Source: Astropecten irregularis (Eukaryota > Echinodermata > Asteroidea > Paxillosida > Astropectinidae). Taken from it: a stretch of 64,000 nucleotides of DNA. This document shows, one piece after another, positions 46,901 to 56,519 of this stretch. The stretch covers positions 25,248,983 through 25,312,982 of the forward strand of contig OZ020245.1 in the NCBI GenBank assembly GCA_963971285.1, in the 5' to 3' direction. How positions within the stretch are numbered: the first letter of the stretch is position 1; each line of letters starts with the position of its first letter. The notes under the pieces are model-generated. The model did not search any database. It saw only the letters and a program-made list of their open reading frames with translations, and was not told the origin of the DNA. The translations under genes and the position numbers were made by a program.

Positions 46901-48325
46901 GTTGTGATTGAGGGGTCAGACAAGTTCATTAATCTTTCCTCCATACAAACATTAAGATGTCACCAGCCTACACTTCACGATCTGGTATACTTACCCTAAT
47001 ATGCGCCCGCCACCACTGCTCACGGCCAGATACAGGTTTTTCATAATTTTCTTTCAGTGTTTTACGTCCCTGAAAATAAAATTGAAAAGGCAAATTGAGT
47101 TGCAAACAAACAATAACATTACTGTACAAACACTCTTTTAATTTTGTATTTAATTTTTTTCAGTTTCAAACGATTCTTTTCGGTTGTATTACCGCGGTAC
47201 ACAAATTGGCTTAAAAAGATTTAAACCTTTTATAAAGAGATGCCGCCTTATAATATTAGGGGAGGAAGAAATTAAGTGATAACAAGAACATTTTCATGGA
47301 CTGATTTTTTTAATCGATTTTGTTACTCCAATGGACTTGGTACATAGTGTAATAATACATCGTATACCGCACATGGCTGCATCTGTAACGTAAAACTTGT
47401 CTTGTCTTGTCTAATTCGAACGACACAGCCTTACCATTTCTGACATAATTATTGCATGTTTTCCCTGTTTCCCTGACCATTCTGTGTGCCCATTTATTTT
47501 GTTCTGATCCTCTCATCCATTGCAGCACTAGTGTCGATTTCTTTTCATGATTGGGGGGATGATCGGTGATTTGGTGTCCTATGCGAGGGAGCGAAGCGGG
47601 AGGTGGGATATCCCCCCCTACCAAACCAGGGATTTAAAAAAAAAAAAGAGTCGAAACGTCGCATTTTAAAACGATATTCAGAAGAAATAAACATTATATG
47701 CGTAGTATAAATTCACTGCGAAGACAAAAAAACAAGGTTCATGTAATATTTCTATACAATAAACTTTAATTATATTCAACCTCGAAATATTGGGGGGGGG
47801 GGGGGTGATAATACACGCCATCCCCCTACCTCAAATATTTTTTGGGGGGAGGATATATCCCCCCATCCCCCCGGAATCAACACCCATGCATTGCAGCTAT
47901 AGGTCTTCTTGTCACTTAGCCTTTGAGAAGGATCCTGCTAGGATCGAAACGTCAGGCCCTCCCAACTCCCATCATAAAATAAGTATGTTATACCTGATCG
48001 TAATTTGTGTATATAAACAATGATCTTTTTCAAGTTGGAAGGAAAGAAGAGCACGGCAGATGACGAATTTTAAACATTCTTCCGGGGAATTATAGTGTGC
48101 GGTTCAGTTGCCTGGTACTCCATGGTCCGACCACAGAGGAAGGACCGACATAAACTGATGCTACCCAACAATCAATGCGTTTATCCTTCTATGTTGGCCT
48201 ACCTTGAATGGCGTTTCTCTGTCCATAACATTCGTCCGTTCTTTCTGCGTCCTCAAGCGACTTTTGGCCGGTTTCACTTTGCCAGCTTTAGCCGGTGTAT
48301 TTTCCGATGTAGCTTCGGGAACCAT
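43955..48325 (-). CDS. STPG4: Sperm-tail PG-rich repeat-containing protein 4
   Basis: Seven coding exons on the minus strand join to 265 aa (human 248): 48325-48203, 47069-46995, 46592-46344, 45817-45744, 45274-45220, 44721-44614, 44068-43955. Phases agree at every junction. Matches to STPG4 include REQWWRAHIRETPIPGAYG (residues 58-75), TYNFKGEGRKK (89-99), a second LPGAYG (111-116), FKSASQRFPTIYF, and the C-terminal VPGPGSYDKTF...TISKMGRNHGLFF. The P-G-x-Y repeats mark the sperm-tail PG-rich family; mammalian STPG4 (GSE) is reported in germ cells and early embryo chromatin. The first exon is Lys-rich. The only unusual junctions are a GTTGGT donor after the third exon and a short fifth exon (55 bp). 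Confidence 0.92.
44215..44585 (+). mobile_element. MITE of the ACCAAAGTATGATACTACC family, copy 4
   Basis: It contains CAGTAACAGTCATCTGTG, AAATTTCCAGTCCCATAC, ACCATCTTTATACCCTGTAAG and the end ACCAAAGTATGATAGTACC. It lies in the last intron of STPG4, ending about 30 bp from exon 6. Confidence 0.7.
47070..48202 (-). other. STPG4 intron 1, no other gene
   Basis: It holds a G run (47790-47803), C/G-rich patches and a TTGAGAAGGATCCTGCTAGG...GAAACGTC module at 47923-47952. An open frame on the minus strand at 47310-47624 has no family features. Confidence 0.5.
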
Positions 48326-49429
48326 TTTTCCTTAGTAACTCGTACAGTATCTGTGAGCTTGTAAGTTGTATAGGACCAGACCCTGTGGGTATACGGTGCA
48401 TTAAAATACAGGCCTCCGGATCGGTTTATGGGGGCATAGGGCATACCCCACGTGAAGTGTTATGGATTCGTTCCCTCAACAGCGTCCAGAGCTCACTATG
48501 GTTACGAGATCATTGATCTGTGTCGCGGTACGTGTGTGCTGTGTGCTCATAAAAGGACTTGTCATGCAAATCGTTTTATTGATAAATTGTCTGGATGGTT
48601 GTGTATACAGTCCAATACCCACGGCGTGAAAACATACACAATCATGTACCCCTCGGCCTCATGCGTGGCGTATAGATAAGTGGGTAATGATGTTAAACGA
48701 AGAGGGGACAAAGTTTCTGTTTTATCTTTTACGTCATGATATTATTGTGTATTGTGAGATAATGGTAAACCCATCGTTGTTGCTTGAAGTTAAAACAACA
48801 GCTATAGGCCTGTTTGAAATGGTAACAATGTAATTTTATACATGAGGACATGGCACCGTATATAAGACTAAGAACATCATTCCTTGCATTCATGTGTTAA
48901 TTTCCCCTAATGTTAAGCTTCTACTACATGTATATATTTTTTTCATTCATTTATTTTGGCAACATACAATAAGAAAGATACTGTACTGTACACACACAAA
49001 TTATATACAGGAGCTGCGGATCCAAGATTTTCCGGGGGGGGGGCGTGGAAATAAAATATGCGCCAATTCAATACGGATGCATTTCGGGGCGATCAAATTA
49101 AGCTATTTAATTTTGTCTCTCCTCCCTCTTTCTTCTATTTTTGTTTTTGCCTCTTTCTTTCTTTTTCTTATCTTTCTTTTTTGCTGGAAGAAAAGGTGAG
49201 GCGTATACCCACCCCCGCCCCGCCCCTGATTACATGAAGAATAACAACAGCCAAGGATAGCCCATAAAGCACAATACAGCTCATTATTTCCATTGGGGTC
49301 CATAAGAAAACACTATGTACGTCATAGAAAGACAAGAATTGCACAGATTAAGGACATAAAGAGCTATACAAAGATAAAACGATATAATTAAGGATAAAAG
49401 GGAAAAAATACCACTATAATTAAAAATGT
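48326..49429. other. Intergenic region upstream of STPG4
   Basis: No gene is recognised. It contains a G-rich patch at 49025-49045 and pyrimidine-rich sequence at 49110-49180. The STPG4 promoter should be in the first few hundred bases; no TATA box is evident. Confidence 0.4.
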
Positions 49430-49840
49430 TAAAGTTCAAGATTCAGATTTAGAGGACAAGTGTGTTTTAGCTGCTTCTTTGAACTTGTGGAGTGATTGCT
49501 ACAACATTTCACATTGTTCGGAAGTGAATTCCATACAAATGTACTCCGGCCAGTATAATAAAGAAATATTGCACTCAGGCTAGGCCCTTTTATGCAAGGG
49601 ACAACAACATTGGTTGAACCATGGAGGAAGGAACATGTGTTCCTTCCTCCATGGTTGAACTGTACCCCTCGTGGAATAATTGTGAATATTTGAAACTCTC
49701 TTGAAATCAACTGAGAAAGTGAACTGGTGCCATGAAAAAAAAGTTCTCCGCGAGTACCAAAATCTCCGAAGTATTTTTGAAAAAGACATAATAAGTGAAA
49801 CCCTACTAATTAAAACTTTCCTTCTTGAAAGAAACATAAT
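49430..49840 (-). mobile_element. Degenerate LINE tail
   Basis: The minus-strand frame contains TFVWNSLPNNVKCCSNHS followed by KKQLKHTCPLNL. This is the WNSLP...FK..L.H ending typical of CR1/RTE-type reverse-transcriptase ORFs. Upstream sequence is frameshifted between two frames, so the copy is dead. Confidence 0.5.
49617..49656. repeat. 40-bp palindrome
   Basis: AACCATGGAGGAAGGAACA and its exact complement TGTTCCTTCCTCCATGGTT are separated by two bases. It lies inside the LINE relic. The CCATGGAGG word recurs in other hairpins at 51237 and 51351. Confidence 0.75.
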
Positions 49841-50066
49841 GTAGACACAATATCAAAATTGTCACTAGTGGATTTGCCCACTTCGGCTTTCCATATGTTT
49901 TTCTGCAATAGACAGATTCCCAGACGACATTTTTAGCTTCTAAAGCACACTTTTTTCCAGCGCACAGACTATAGTTGCAGTTGTGAATGGAACTAGCTTA
50001 CGTTGGCAAAAATGCTTTAATTACACGTTGATATAATCATTCGTAGCGCAATCAGGAACAGATGAA

Positions 50067-53000
50067 ATGAAGAGTATTTTGCGCCCACGGACATTTGTCT
50101 ACTTGTACTTTATCTTATCAACCGGTGGGATTTTGTGGTTTATCGTGAATTATGGTGAGTTGCGAATAATTATGTTACGTGCACAGCTCAGCTCGAAATG
50201 GGTCAAGTCGTACCCAAGTTAACTCGTACCCAAGTCAAGTCGTACCCCAAAAATGACACCCAAGTCAACTCGTACCCAAGTCATCTCGTACCCAAGTTAA
50301 CTGGTACCCAGGTTAAGTCGTACCCGAGTCAAGTCGTACCCCATTATTGCACAAGGCATGCGGCTGCCGCCAACAGACTTCGAAGCTGTCATACTCCGTA
50401 CTTGTATTAAATTGACATCTATGTAAAGGTTGAATTAAGATGAATATAAAACTACAACTAGGCTTACTGTCTGGCTGTTTTAATTTTGCTGTGTTTTAAT
50501 CGTTTGTCGGGCGCGGGGTATGAACAGGGATTATGTGGGCAGGTGGAATGCGCAATTGATTTTGATTTTGAAACGGACGGTGAGGGATGGGGTGTTTTGT
50601 TCAATTGATTTTGAAACAGGAATTTGTTGGAGGCGGGTTCTCGAATGATAAATAATAATTTTGAAATTAATGTGATTTTTTCGATTAAAAGAGACATTAG
50701 AATACGATAATTAAAATGTCACGGTCTACACGAACGAGATTTTATTCACAATTGCATAGGGGTACGAGTTGACTTGGGTACGAGTTGACTTGGGTACGAG
50801 TTAACTGGGGTACGACTTGACTTGGGTACGACTTGACTTGGGTACGACTTAACTTGGGTACGAGATGACTTGGGTACGAGTTAACTTGGGTACGAGATGA
50901 CCCAAAATCGCTCAGCTCAGGCTCTTGGACTGTGCAGACGAAATCGCACAGTGCAGGGGAACTCCCCTGGGCCCTGCCACTGCCACTGTACAAGTACAAG
51001 TGTACATGTGTGCCAGACTTGTCGTTTCAGTACGAAAGATGAACATGCAGTTCAACTTACACACATTTGTTCGCAGAGAATAATGTAAATCCCACTTTAA
51101 AATAAGTTAAATTATGTAACATTAACATGTTCTTTTTGTCAATTTTATATCATGCAGATAACCAGTTTTGCCCTTTTTTAGCAGATAACTTCCACTGTTT
51201 TCATTTTTATATAGAAACTTTGAACAGTCACTATTACCATGGAGGAATAAAACATTTCCCCCATGGTGTTACATAAATACATCACAAAAGTGATAGTACC
51301 CTGTATATCATCATGAAGTGACTGCTGCTATATTACTTTAATTATTAATACCATGGAGGTAGAAATAGATTCCACCTCCATGTTAATACCAACCACTAAC
51401 CTTTGGGTAGGCCTACTATTGGTTTACAAAAGTTCCAAAAATGTACAGAAATTCCACTGATGACCATTACGGAAAAGGGATGATATCCTCCAAGAGTTAA
51501 CTTATTGCTTACAAATTGATGAATTTCAATCTCAGTTGTATAAAACTGGGGTAGCATATTTTTGGGGGGTTTTACCTACAATTATACACTCCGAATGCCC
51601 TCTGTCAGTTCCATAGGTTTGTGTACAAGTAATGGTTGTCAGTGGAATTCTTCCCAATTTTACTGTTGACAGATTAGTATGTGTGTGCAGTTAACTCCAG
51701 TGTCATTTTTGTGTGTGGCTAACTCACTCATAATTTCACTAAAAAGCTTAAAACTCTGCCAAATTTCCAAAGCCTAGGTAGCTTGCGAACATCAAAATGG
51801 ATATCAAAACAGTTTCTGTGAGTTTGGAAAGAGCAATGCAATGGGAGACTTTGGAGAACCGGTCTTCTAGTCAACAGTGCACGTGCACGCATGTGCAAAA
51901 CAACGCGCACATGCTCACAATTGCGTGCGCGTGCGCTGTTTTCTTGAAGACTGGATTTCCAAAGTCTCCCATTGTCTTTTGCCTTGAGGACAGGGGTGTT
52001 ATTGTAAGCCAAAGCCAACCTTTTTGTCCTAAATCCAGTAGTATTCACCAGACCATTTGTCCTACCTCCATGCTGAAAGTTAATATCATCTAATGTATTT
52101 GTTCTTTGTTTCCTAGATTCCTTTTGTTCCCAAGACTCTAAACATGGCAACCACAAACACCCGTACCTCATGCAAGTTATCAATGACAATTATAAAGCGA
52201 AACAGGCGGAACTCCTCAACAGACAGAAGGAACTCCAAGACCAGAGGAAAGCTCTTGAGAATATGTCGGAGCATCTACGGCAACAGTATCCATGGAATGT
52301 GGACAATACCACCAAGCTAGTGAACATCATCAATGCGAGTATGCCCACTATATATGCCATCACCCCAACACACACACGGCCTGTGCAGAAGGCAGAGTTG
52401 ACAAGGATATCACAGACATTCCTTCATGTCAAGAACTTTCACTGGATAGTTGTGGAAGATGCCAAAAATAAGACGAGCCTTGTAACAAGATTCTTGAAAA
52501 AGTGCGGGCTGAAGTTCACCCACTTGAATTGTAGGACACCCGAGCCTCACAGAATGGGCGCTAATGATCCCAACTGGTTGAAACCCAGAGGGGTTGAACA
52601 GAGAAACACTGCTATCGAGTGGTTGCTGAAGAATATTGATGTTGAGAAACATCCAGGAGTTGTCTATTTTGCTGATGATGACAACACTTACGATCTACGA
52701 ATATTTGAAGAGGTAGGCCTACAGCATGCACATGCACACAACTTATAAGAAATATCCCACACTTGCAGGTATATATTTGTAAGTAAACTAATGCCGTGTC
52801 CCAAATATCTGGCTGCTGCTGCAAATTACACAAACACCCCACTAGCCAGACTTGTGTGTTGCTTGCAGTCGCAACCAGAGATTTGGGATACCAACCCAAG
52901 TTAAAGGGCTGTCCCTTCTTTGATAACAATGTCCTTATGCTCATACTATCTTCTGCGAAAATTGTAATTTTATCAAACTTGCTCAATTTGAAGTTGAAAC

Positions 53001-54131
53001 GGATAAAGTGATTCACACATTGTACAGTATTTTCATTAATTTGCACTTGCTTGACTGTGTTGTGTTTTTGTCTTGTGTTCATCTACAGATGCGATACACA
53101 CAAAAGGTATCCATGTGGCCGGTGGGTCTTGTTGGAGGTCAGATGTATGAGAGCCCTCGTGTGGACCAATCTGGCAAGGTGACTGGTTGGAACGTTGGCT
53201 GGCAACCAGGGAGGCCATTTCCAATGGACATGGCCGGCTTTGCAATCAATCTCAAACTGTTGAAGGAAAAGTCCTATGCAAGGTTTTCACCCAGGGCCAA
53301 GAGAGGCTACCTGGAATCGTCCCTGCTGATCAGCCTAGTCAAGCTTGAGGACTTGGAACCCAAGGCTAATATGTGCACAGAGGTAAAATCAGTAACATAA
53401 GCATTTTGAGAAAGATTTGAGGCTTTGCATGGTGACAATTGGTATGTGGATCAGTTTGCGGAAACACCATGTAAGAATCGTTCATACTTTCGCACTTATA
53501 TTTCATTCGCACTTCTAGTGAGGTCTCAACGTTTCAACTAGCCTGCTCTAGTCATCATCAGGAGACCTCCTATGACTAGCCTGCTCTAGTCATCATCAGG
53601 AGACTCCTGAACGATAGAGCAGGCTAGTCAAAATGTTGAGACCTCACAAAAAGTGCGAACAAAATAGAAGTGAGAAAGTATGAAAGATTCTAATATGGTG
53701 CTTCAGCAAACAGATCCACATACATGGTGTAGTCACATTTTAGCAGTTAAGTCTTGACATAAAGCCAAATTTACTGTAAAATCAATAAACATTTGATATG
53801 ACTTCAGATACAAATCAGACTCTGATTGTTCAAACCTTTTTGTGTAAATATAAAAGATCTTACATCATCAAATATGTACCATATTAATAATGGCACAATC
53901 AACCAGAGCACACATTTCTTATTGCATCATTCACCCTCGATTTATTTTTCACTGAACAAGTTGTGTGTTCAATGGATATTGTGAGTTCTTTGATGCACAA
54001 ACCTTGTCAAAGTTTCTAAATCGTCCAAATTGTTGTTTTTATTTCCACAGATCTTTGTATGGCACACAAGGACCGAGAAACCAAAGTTGAAGTATGATAT
54101 AGGTGAATCTGAGGTGCATATGGAAGTGTGA
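50067..54131 (+). CDS. B3GAT3-like: Galactosylgalactosylxylosylprotein 3-beta-glucuronosyltransferase
   Basis: Four coding exons (50067-50154, 52117-52712, 53089-53382, 54051-54131) give 352 aa with consistent phases. It is a type II Golgi glycosyltransferase: short basic tail, signal anchor at about residues 9-27, and a charged coiled-coil stem (55-85). The catalytic domain begins TIYAITPTHTRPVQKAEL. The DDD metal/UDP-glucuronate motif is at 216-218 (VVYFADDDNTY), and the catalytic Glu304 sits in GYLESSLL. The protein ends near VWHTRTEKPKLK. GlcAT-I (B3GAT3) completes the proteoglycan linker; PVGLVGG, GRPFP and R-G-x-LESSLL favour it over the B3GAT1/2 brain forms, but orthology needs a tree. 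Intron 1 holds a TU-like element. Confidence 0.9.
50195..50909. mobile_element. TU-like foldback transposon (family 2)
   Basis: A 715-bp element is flanked by GCTCAGCTC on both sides (50186-50194, 50910-50918). The left end is an array of a 16-bp unit, AACTCGTACCCAAGTC and variants (about 50200-50341). The right end is the same array inverted (about 50758-50900). Outer ends pair as GAAATGGGTCAAGTCG and GATTTTGGGTCATCTCG. The interior is AT-rich and non-coding. The architecture equals that of 1754-2745, but the repeat sequence differs (GTACCC in place of GGTCCG). It lies in intron 1 of the glucuronosyltransferase. Confidence 0.8.
51235..51390. repeat. CCATGGAGG hairpin repeats (two)
   Basis: CCATGGAGGAATAAAACATT...CCCCCATGG (51239-51268) and CCATGGAGGTAGAAATAGATT...CACCTCCATG (51353-51382). 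Related single arms are near 9167 and 46140. Each folds on itself. Confidence 0.55.
51450..51655 (-). mobile_element. MITE, GAATTCCACTGATGACCAT family, copy 2
   Basis: Ends AATTCCACTGATGACCATTA and GGTTGTCAGTGGAATTC. The interior matches 37988-38250 in reverse (CTCCAAGAGTTAACTTATTG). It lies in intron 1 of the glucuronosyltransferase. Confidence 0.7.
53405..53735. mobile_element. Foldback element with hammerhead-like modules, copy 2
   Basis: It begins GAGAAAGATTTGAGGCTTTG and has CAGTTTGCGGAAACACCATG inverted near its right end. Three CTGATGA / CTGAACGA-stem-AAACGTT-type modules lie at 53529-53640, one of them tandemly duplicated. It starts just after the third exon of the glucuronosyltransferase. 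Confidence 0.65.
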
Positions 54132-54469
54132 AACAACTTGAAACACCCTATAGGACAAAATGCAGTTTTATCTCAGCCCTGGACTTTGAATGAGGTACAG
54201 GGTCGAGTGGTTTGACTGAGAGTTCAGAACATGGTGTTTTAATGAGGTATAGGGCCAAGCAGTTGATTCCACAAAGCACTAAGATTAATCTTAAATGTAT
54301 ATCTGTTTTAATTGCTGAAGCAAAGTGTAATGTCATAGTACAGATCTCTTTCTTGATATTAACAACTCATCTTGTTTAATCTCAGTGGTTTGTAAACTCC
54401 AGCCCTGGTGTTGCACTGTGGTGTAGGGCCTGATGTTGCATTGTGGTGTAGGGCCTAGTGGTACTACTT

Positions 54470-54825
54470 TAAAGGTAGTATCATACTTTGGTAAGACACC
54501 AAAACAGAAATGTTCACAGATTTACGTATAACTTACAGGGTATGAAGATTGTGGTGGTAGAAACATACCGTTAAAATATCTCTGCCTGAAATGGTGTATT
54601 TATCCAGAAATTAGTAAAACAACGACCGAAAATCTGTTTGATCTTTTAAAAGATCAAAAATAAAAGAGAAAAGACTTAAGAAATACTGTGGCTGTTTTTC
54701 ATTGTTTTCTCAAAAAGTAAGCAGCGTATGGGACTGAAATTTTCACAGATGACTGTTACTGTATCCGTCTTCATATTTTTGACCATGCATGTGTATTTCT
54801 TTGATAAAAACCAAAGTATCTTCAA
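54470..54825 (-). mobile_element. MITE of the ACCAAAGTATGATACTACC family, copy 5
   Basis: It begins AAAGGTAGTATCATACTTTG and ends ACCAAAGTATCTTCAAT. This copy shows the terminal inversion best. It is downstream of the glucuronosyltransferase stop and contains an AATAAA that could end that transcript. Confidence 0.7.
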
Positions 54826-55039
54826 TGTAATTTTTTTCTATGCACGATAAGCGGGGACATTCCATATACACCATGGAACACAGTATTATGAATAATTTTT
54901 TTTATTTGTGATAAATCACGAATATGGTGATTTCCATACTAAGAAAGATATATTTAACTTTTATATTTTGTATGTACACACAAAGTAGAAAAAGTTAGTT
55001 GATCCTGAGACTGCAACTTATTCTAACAACATCCTTATT

Positions 55040-55265
55040 GTTGAAAAAAATAACAAAGACAAATTGATTGGAGCGGGATTGGAACATGCGACCCAATGAA
55101 TACCGTACGGGTGCCCTTACCAACTGAGCCATCCAGCTCTATGTTGGTGATGTCCCTAATAGTCAATTATCTGTGTTTGTTTGGCAGTCAGATAATCAGC
55201 CAGTCAGCCATGAAACCACTCGCATGGCACTGTATCCAAAGGATCATTTAAGTTTCCAAAGATTT
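55040..55265 (-). mobile_element. tRNA-derived SINE, copy 2
   Basis: On the minus strand it has GGCTCAGTTGGTAAGGGCACC, then a mutated B-box (GTTCCAATCCCGCTCCAATC), with the same flanking block as copy 1. Confidence 0.65.
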
Positions 55266-55439
55266 AGCCTTGTTTGTTGTATTTTCTACCTGTTATGTGC
55301 TTTTATATTTGAATTTTTTATATATTATGTCGGCTTGTCATCTGTCAATGTCCACAAACATTTTTTTAAGCCAGAGCTGAAGACTGGAACATTTTGCATG
55401 TGGTGCTGTGTAAAAAACTTATATTTTTTTATGTTTACA

Positions 55440-56010
55440 TGTATTTATCAAAGAAAAGAATGGATTTCACTAGTCCACAAAAGCAAAGCAACTGAACGAC
55501 AGCTCTTAACCCCCAGAAAAGTTTATTGGAGCTGAATTTTATTACTCCCAGCATTCAGTATCAAACAGTGAAACTGAATATTCTATTTGCTGTATATTTT
55601 GTTCACTACAATGCTAAATCATCACATGTATTTATTCTTCACAAATTTTACTTATCTCATAAAACTTTCATTAAAACAACAAGGTATCTGCAAAAGAAGT
55701 ATAGATTTAGAAATATTAAACATGCACATGTATGTATTTTTTTTACAAAAGTTCACAAAATTATGTCAACTCACAGTGAAAAATAAAAATGAAACAAACT
55801 CTTCATTTTTAGAGCATCTCAACACTGGTATCTCGCCATATTTGTTTGACTGGTTGTATGAATATAAATTTTTTGGTTGTATTTTAGTTTACAAAAACAA
55901 AACAAAATGTTCAGCAATAGGCCTAAATGTTCAGATTTACCCTACCCGAAAACAGGGTATAAAAATGGTGCTTATACCGTTAAATTTGTTTTGCCTGATA
56001 TGCTGTAGTT
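55440..56010 (+). repeat. Long direct repeat, upstream copy
   Basis: GGAGCTGAATTTTATTA, CAGTGAAACTGAAT, TTTTGTTCAC, AATGCTAAATCATCACAT and ACAACAAGGTATCTGCAA follow in the same order and spacing at 60255-60750. The two copies bracket the sulfotransferase gene and each is preceded by a SINE. No gene is recognised in this copy, although several short frames are open. Confidence 0.6.
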
Positions 56011-56225
56011 ATTTCACTCTGGCGACCTTGTAACATTCGTTTTTTCTACAAGGCTTCCCAACCTGGACTCGCCAAAATAATGCATAAAAAATTGATGGTA
56101 TACGATTCCTGAAAACAATGGGGGTCATTATAATGTTTATACTTTAAAAACCTCTAATGTTCGTTATTGTATGAGTTCATAAAAATGGTCGCTGCCTGGC
56201 TCAATCCATGCAAGAGAGCCTAGAG

Positions 56226-56238
56226 AGGGGCGGGGCGG
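56226..56238 (+). promoter_or_regulatory. GC-box in sulfotransferase upstream region
   Basis: GGGGCGGGGCGGA is a double Sp1-type GC-box about 285 bp upstream of the sulfotransferase ATG in otherwise AT-rich DNA. Confidence 0.4.
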
Positions 56239-56519
56239 ATTACTTTTTACACTGGCTATGCGACAGCTATTGTTCACATTGATGTCCATTTAGCCGAATG
56301 GAAATGTATTATAATGGCACTGCGTATCAATGGGATTGATCTGTACCATGACGAATCTAGATGACCTTTGATATTATGTATACATGTACATGTAAACCGT
56401 TCGTGTGTTAGGGGAGCCCACGATTCTCGTCGTGTTTCTCTAACAATTCAGCTGGTATTCACTGCATTACAGAACCATAGATAGCTAGCTAGGCTCCATG
56501 AAAAGAACGGCGGAACAAA

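Noticed and set aside
47310-47624. 104-residue minus-strand frame in STPG4 intron 1
   Set aside because: No acceptor or donor in phase with the flanking STPG4 exons, which already join perfectly.
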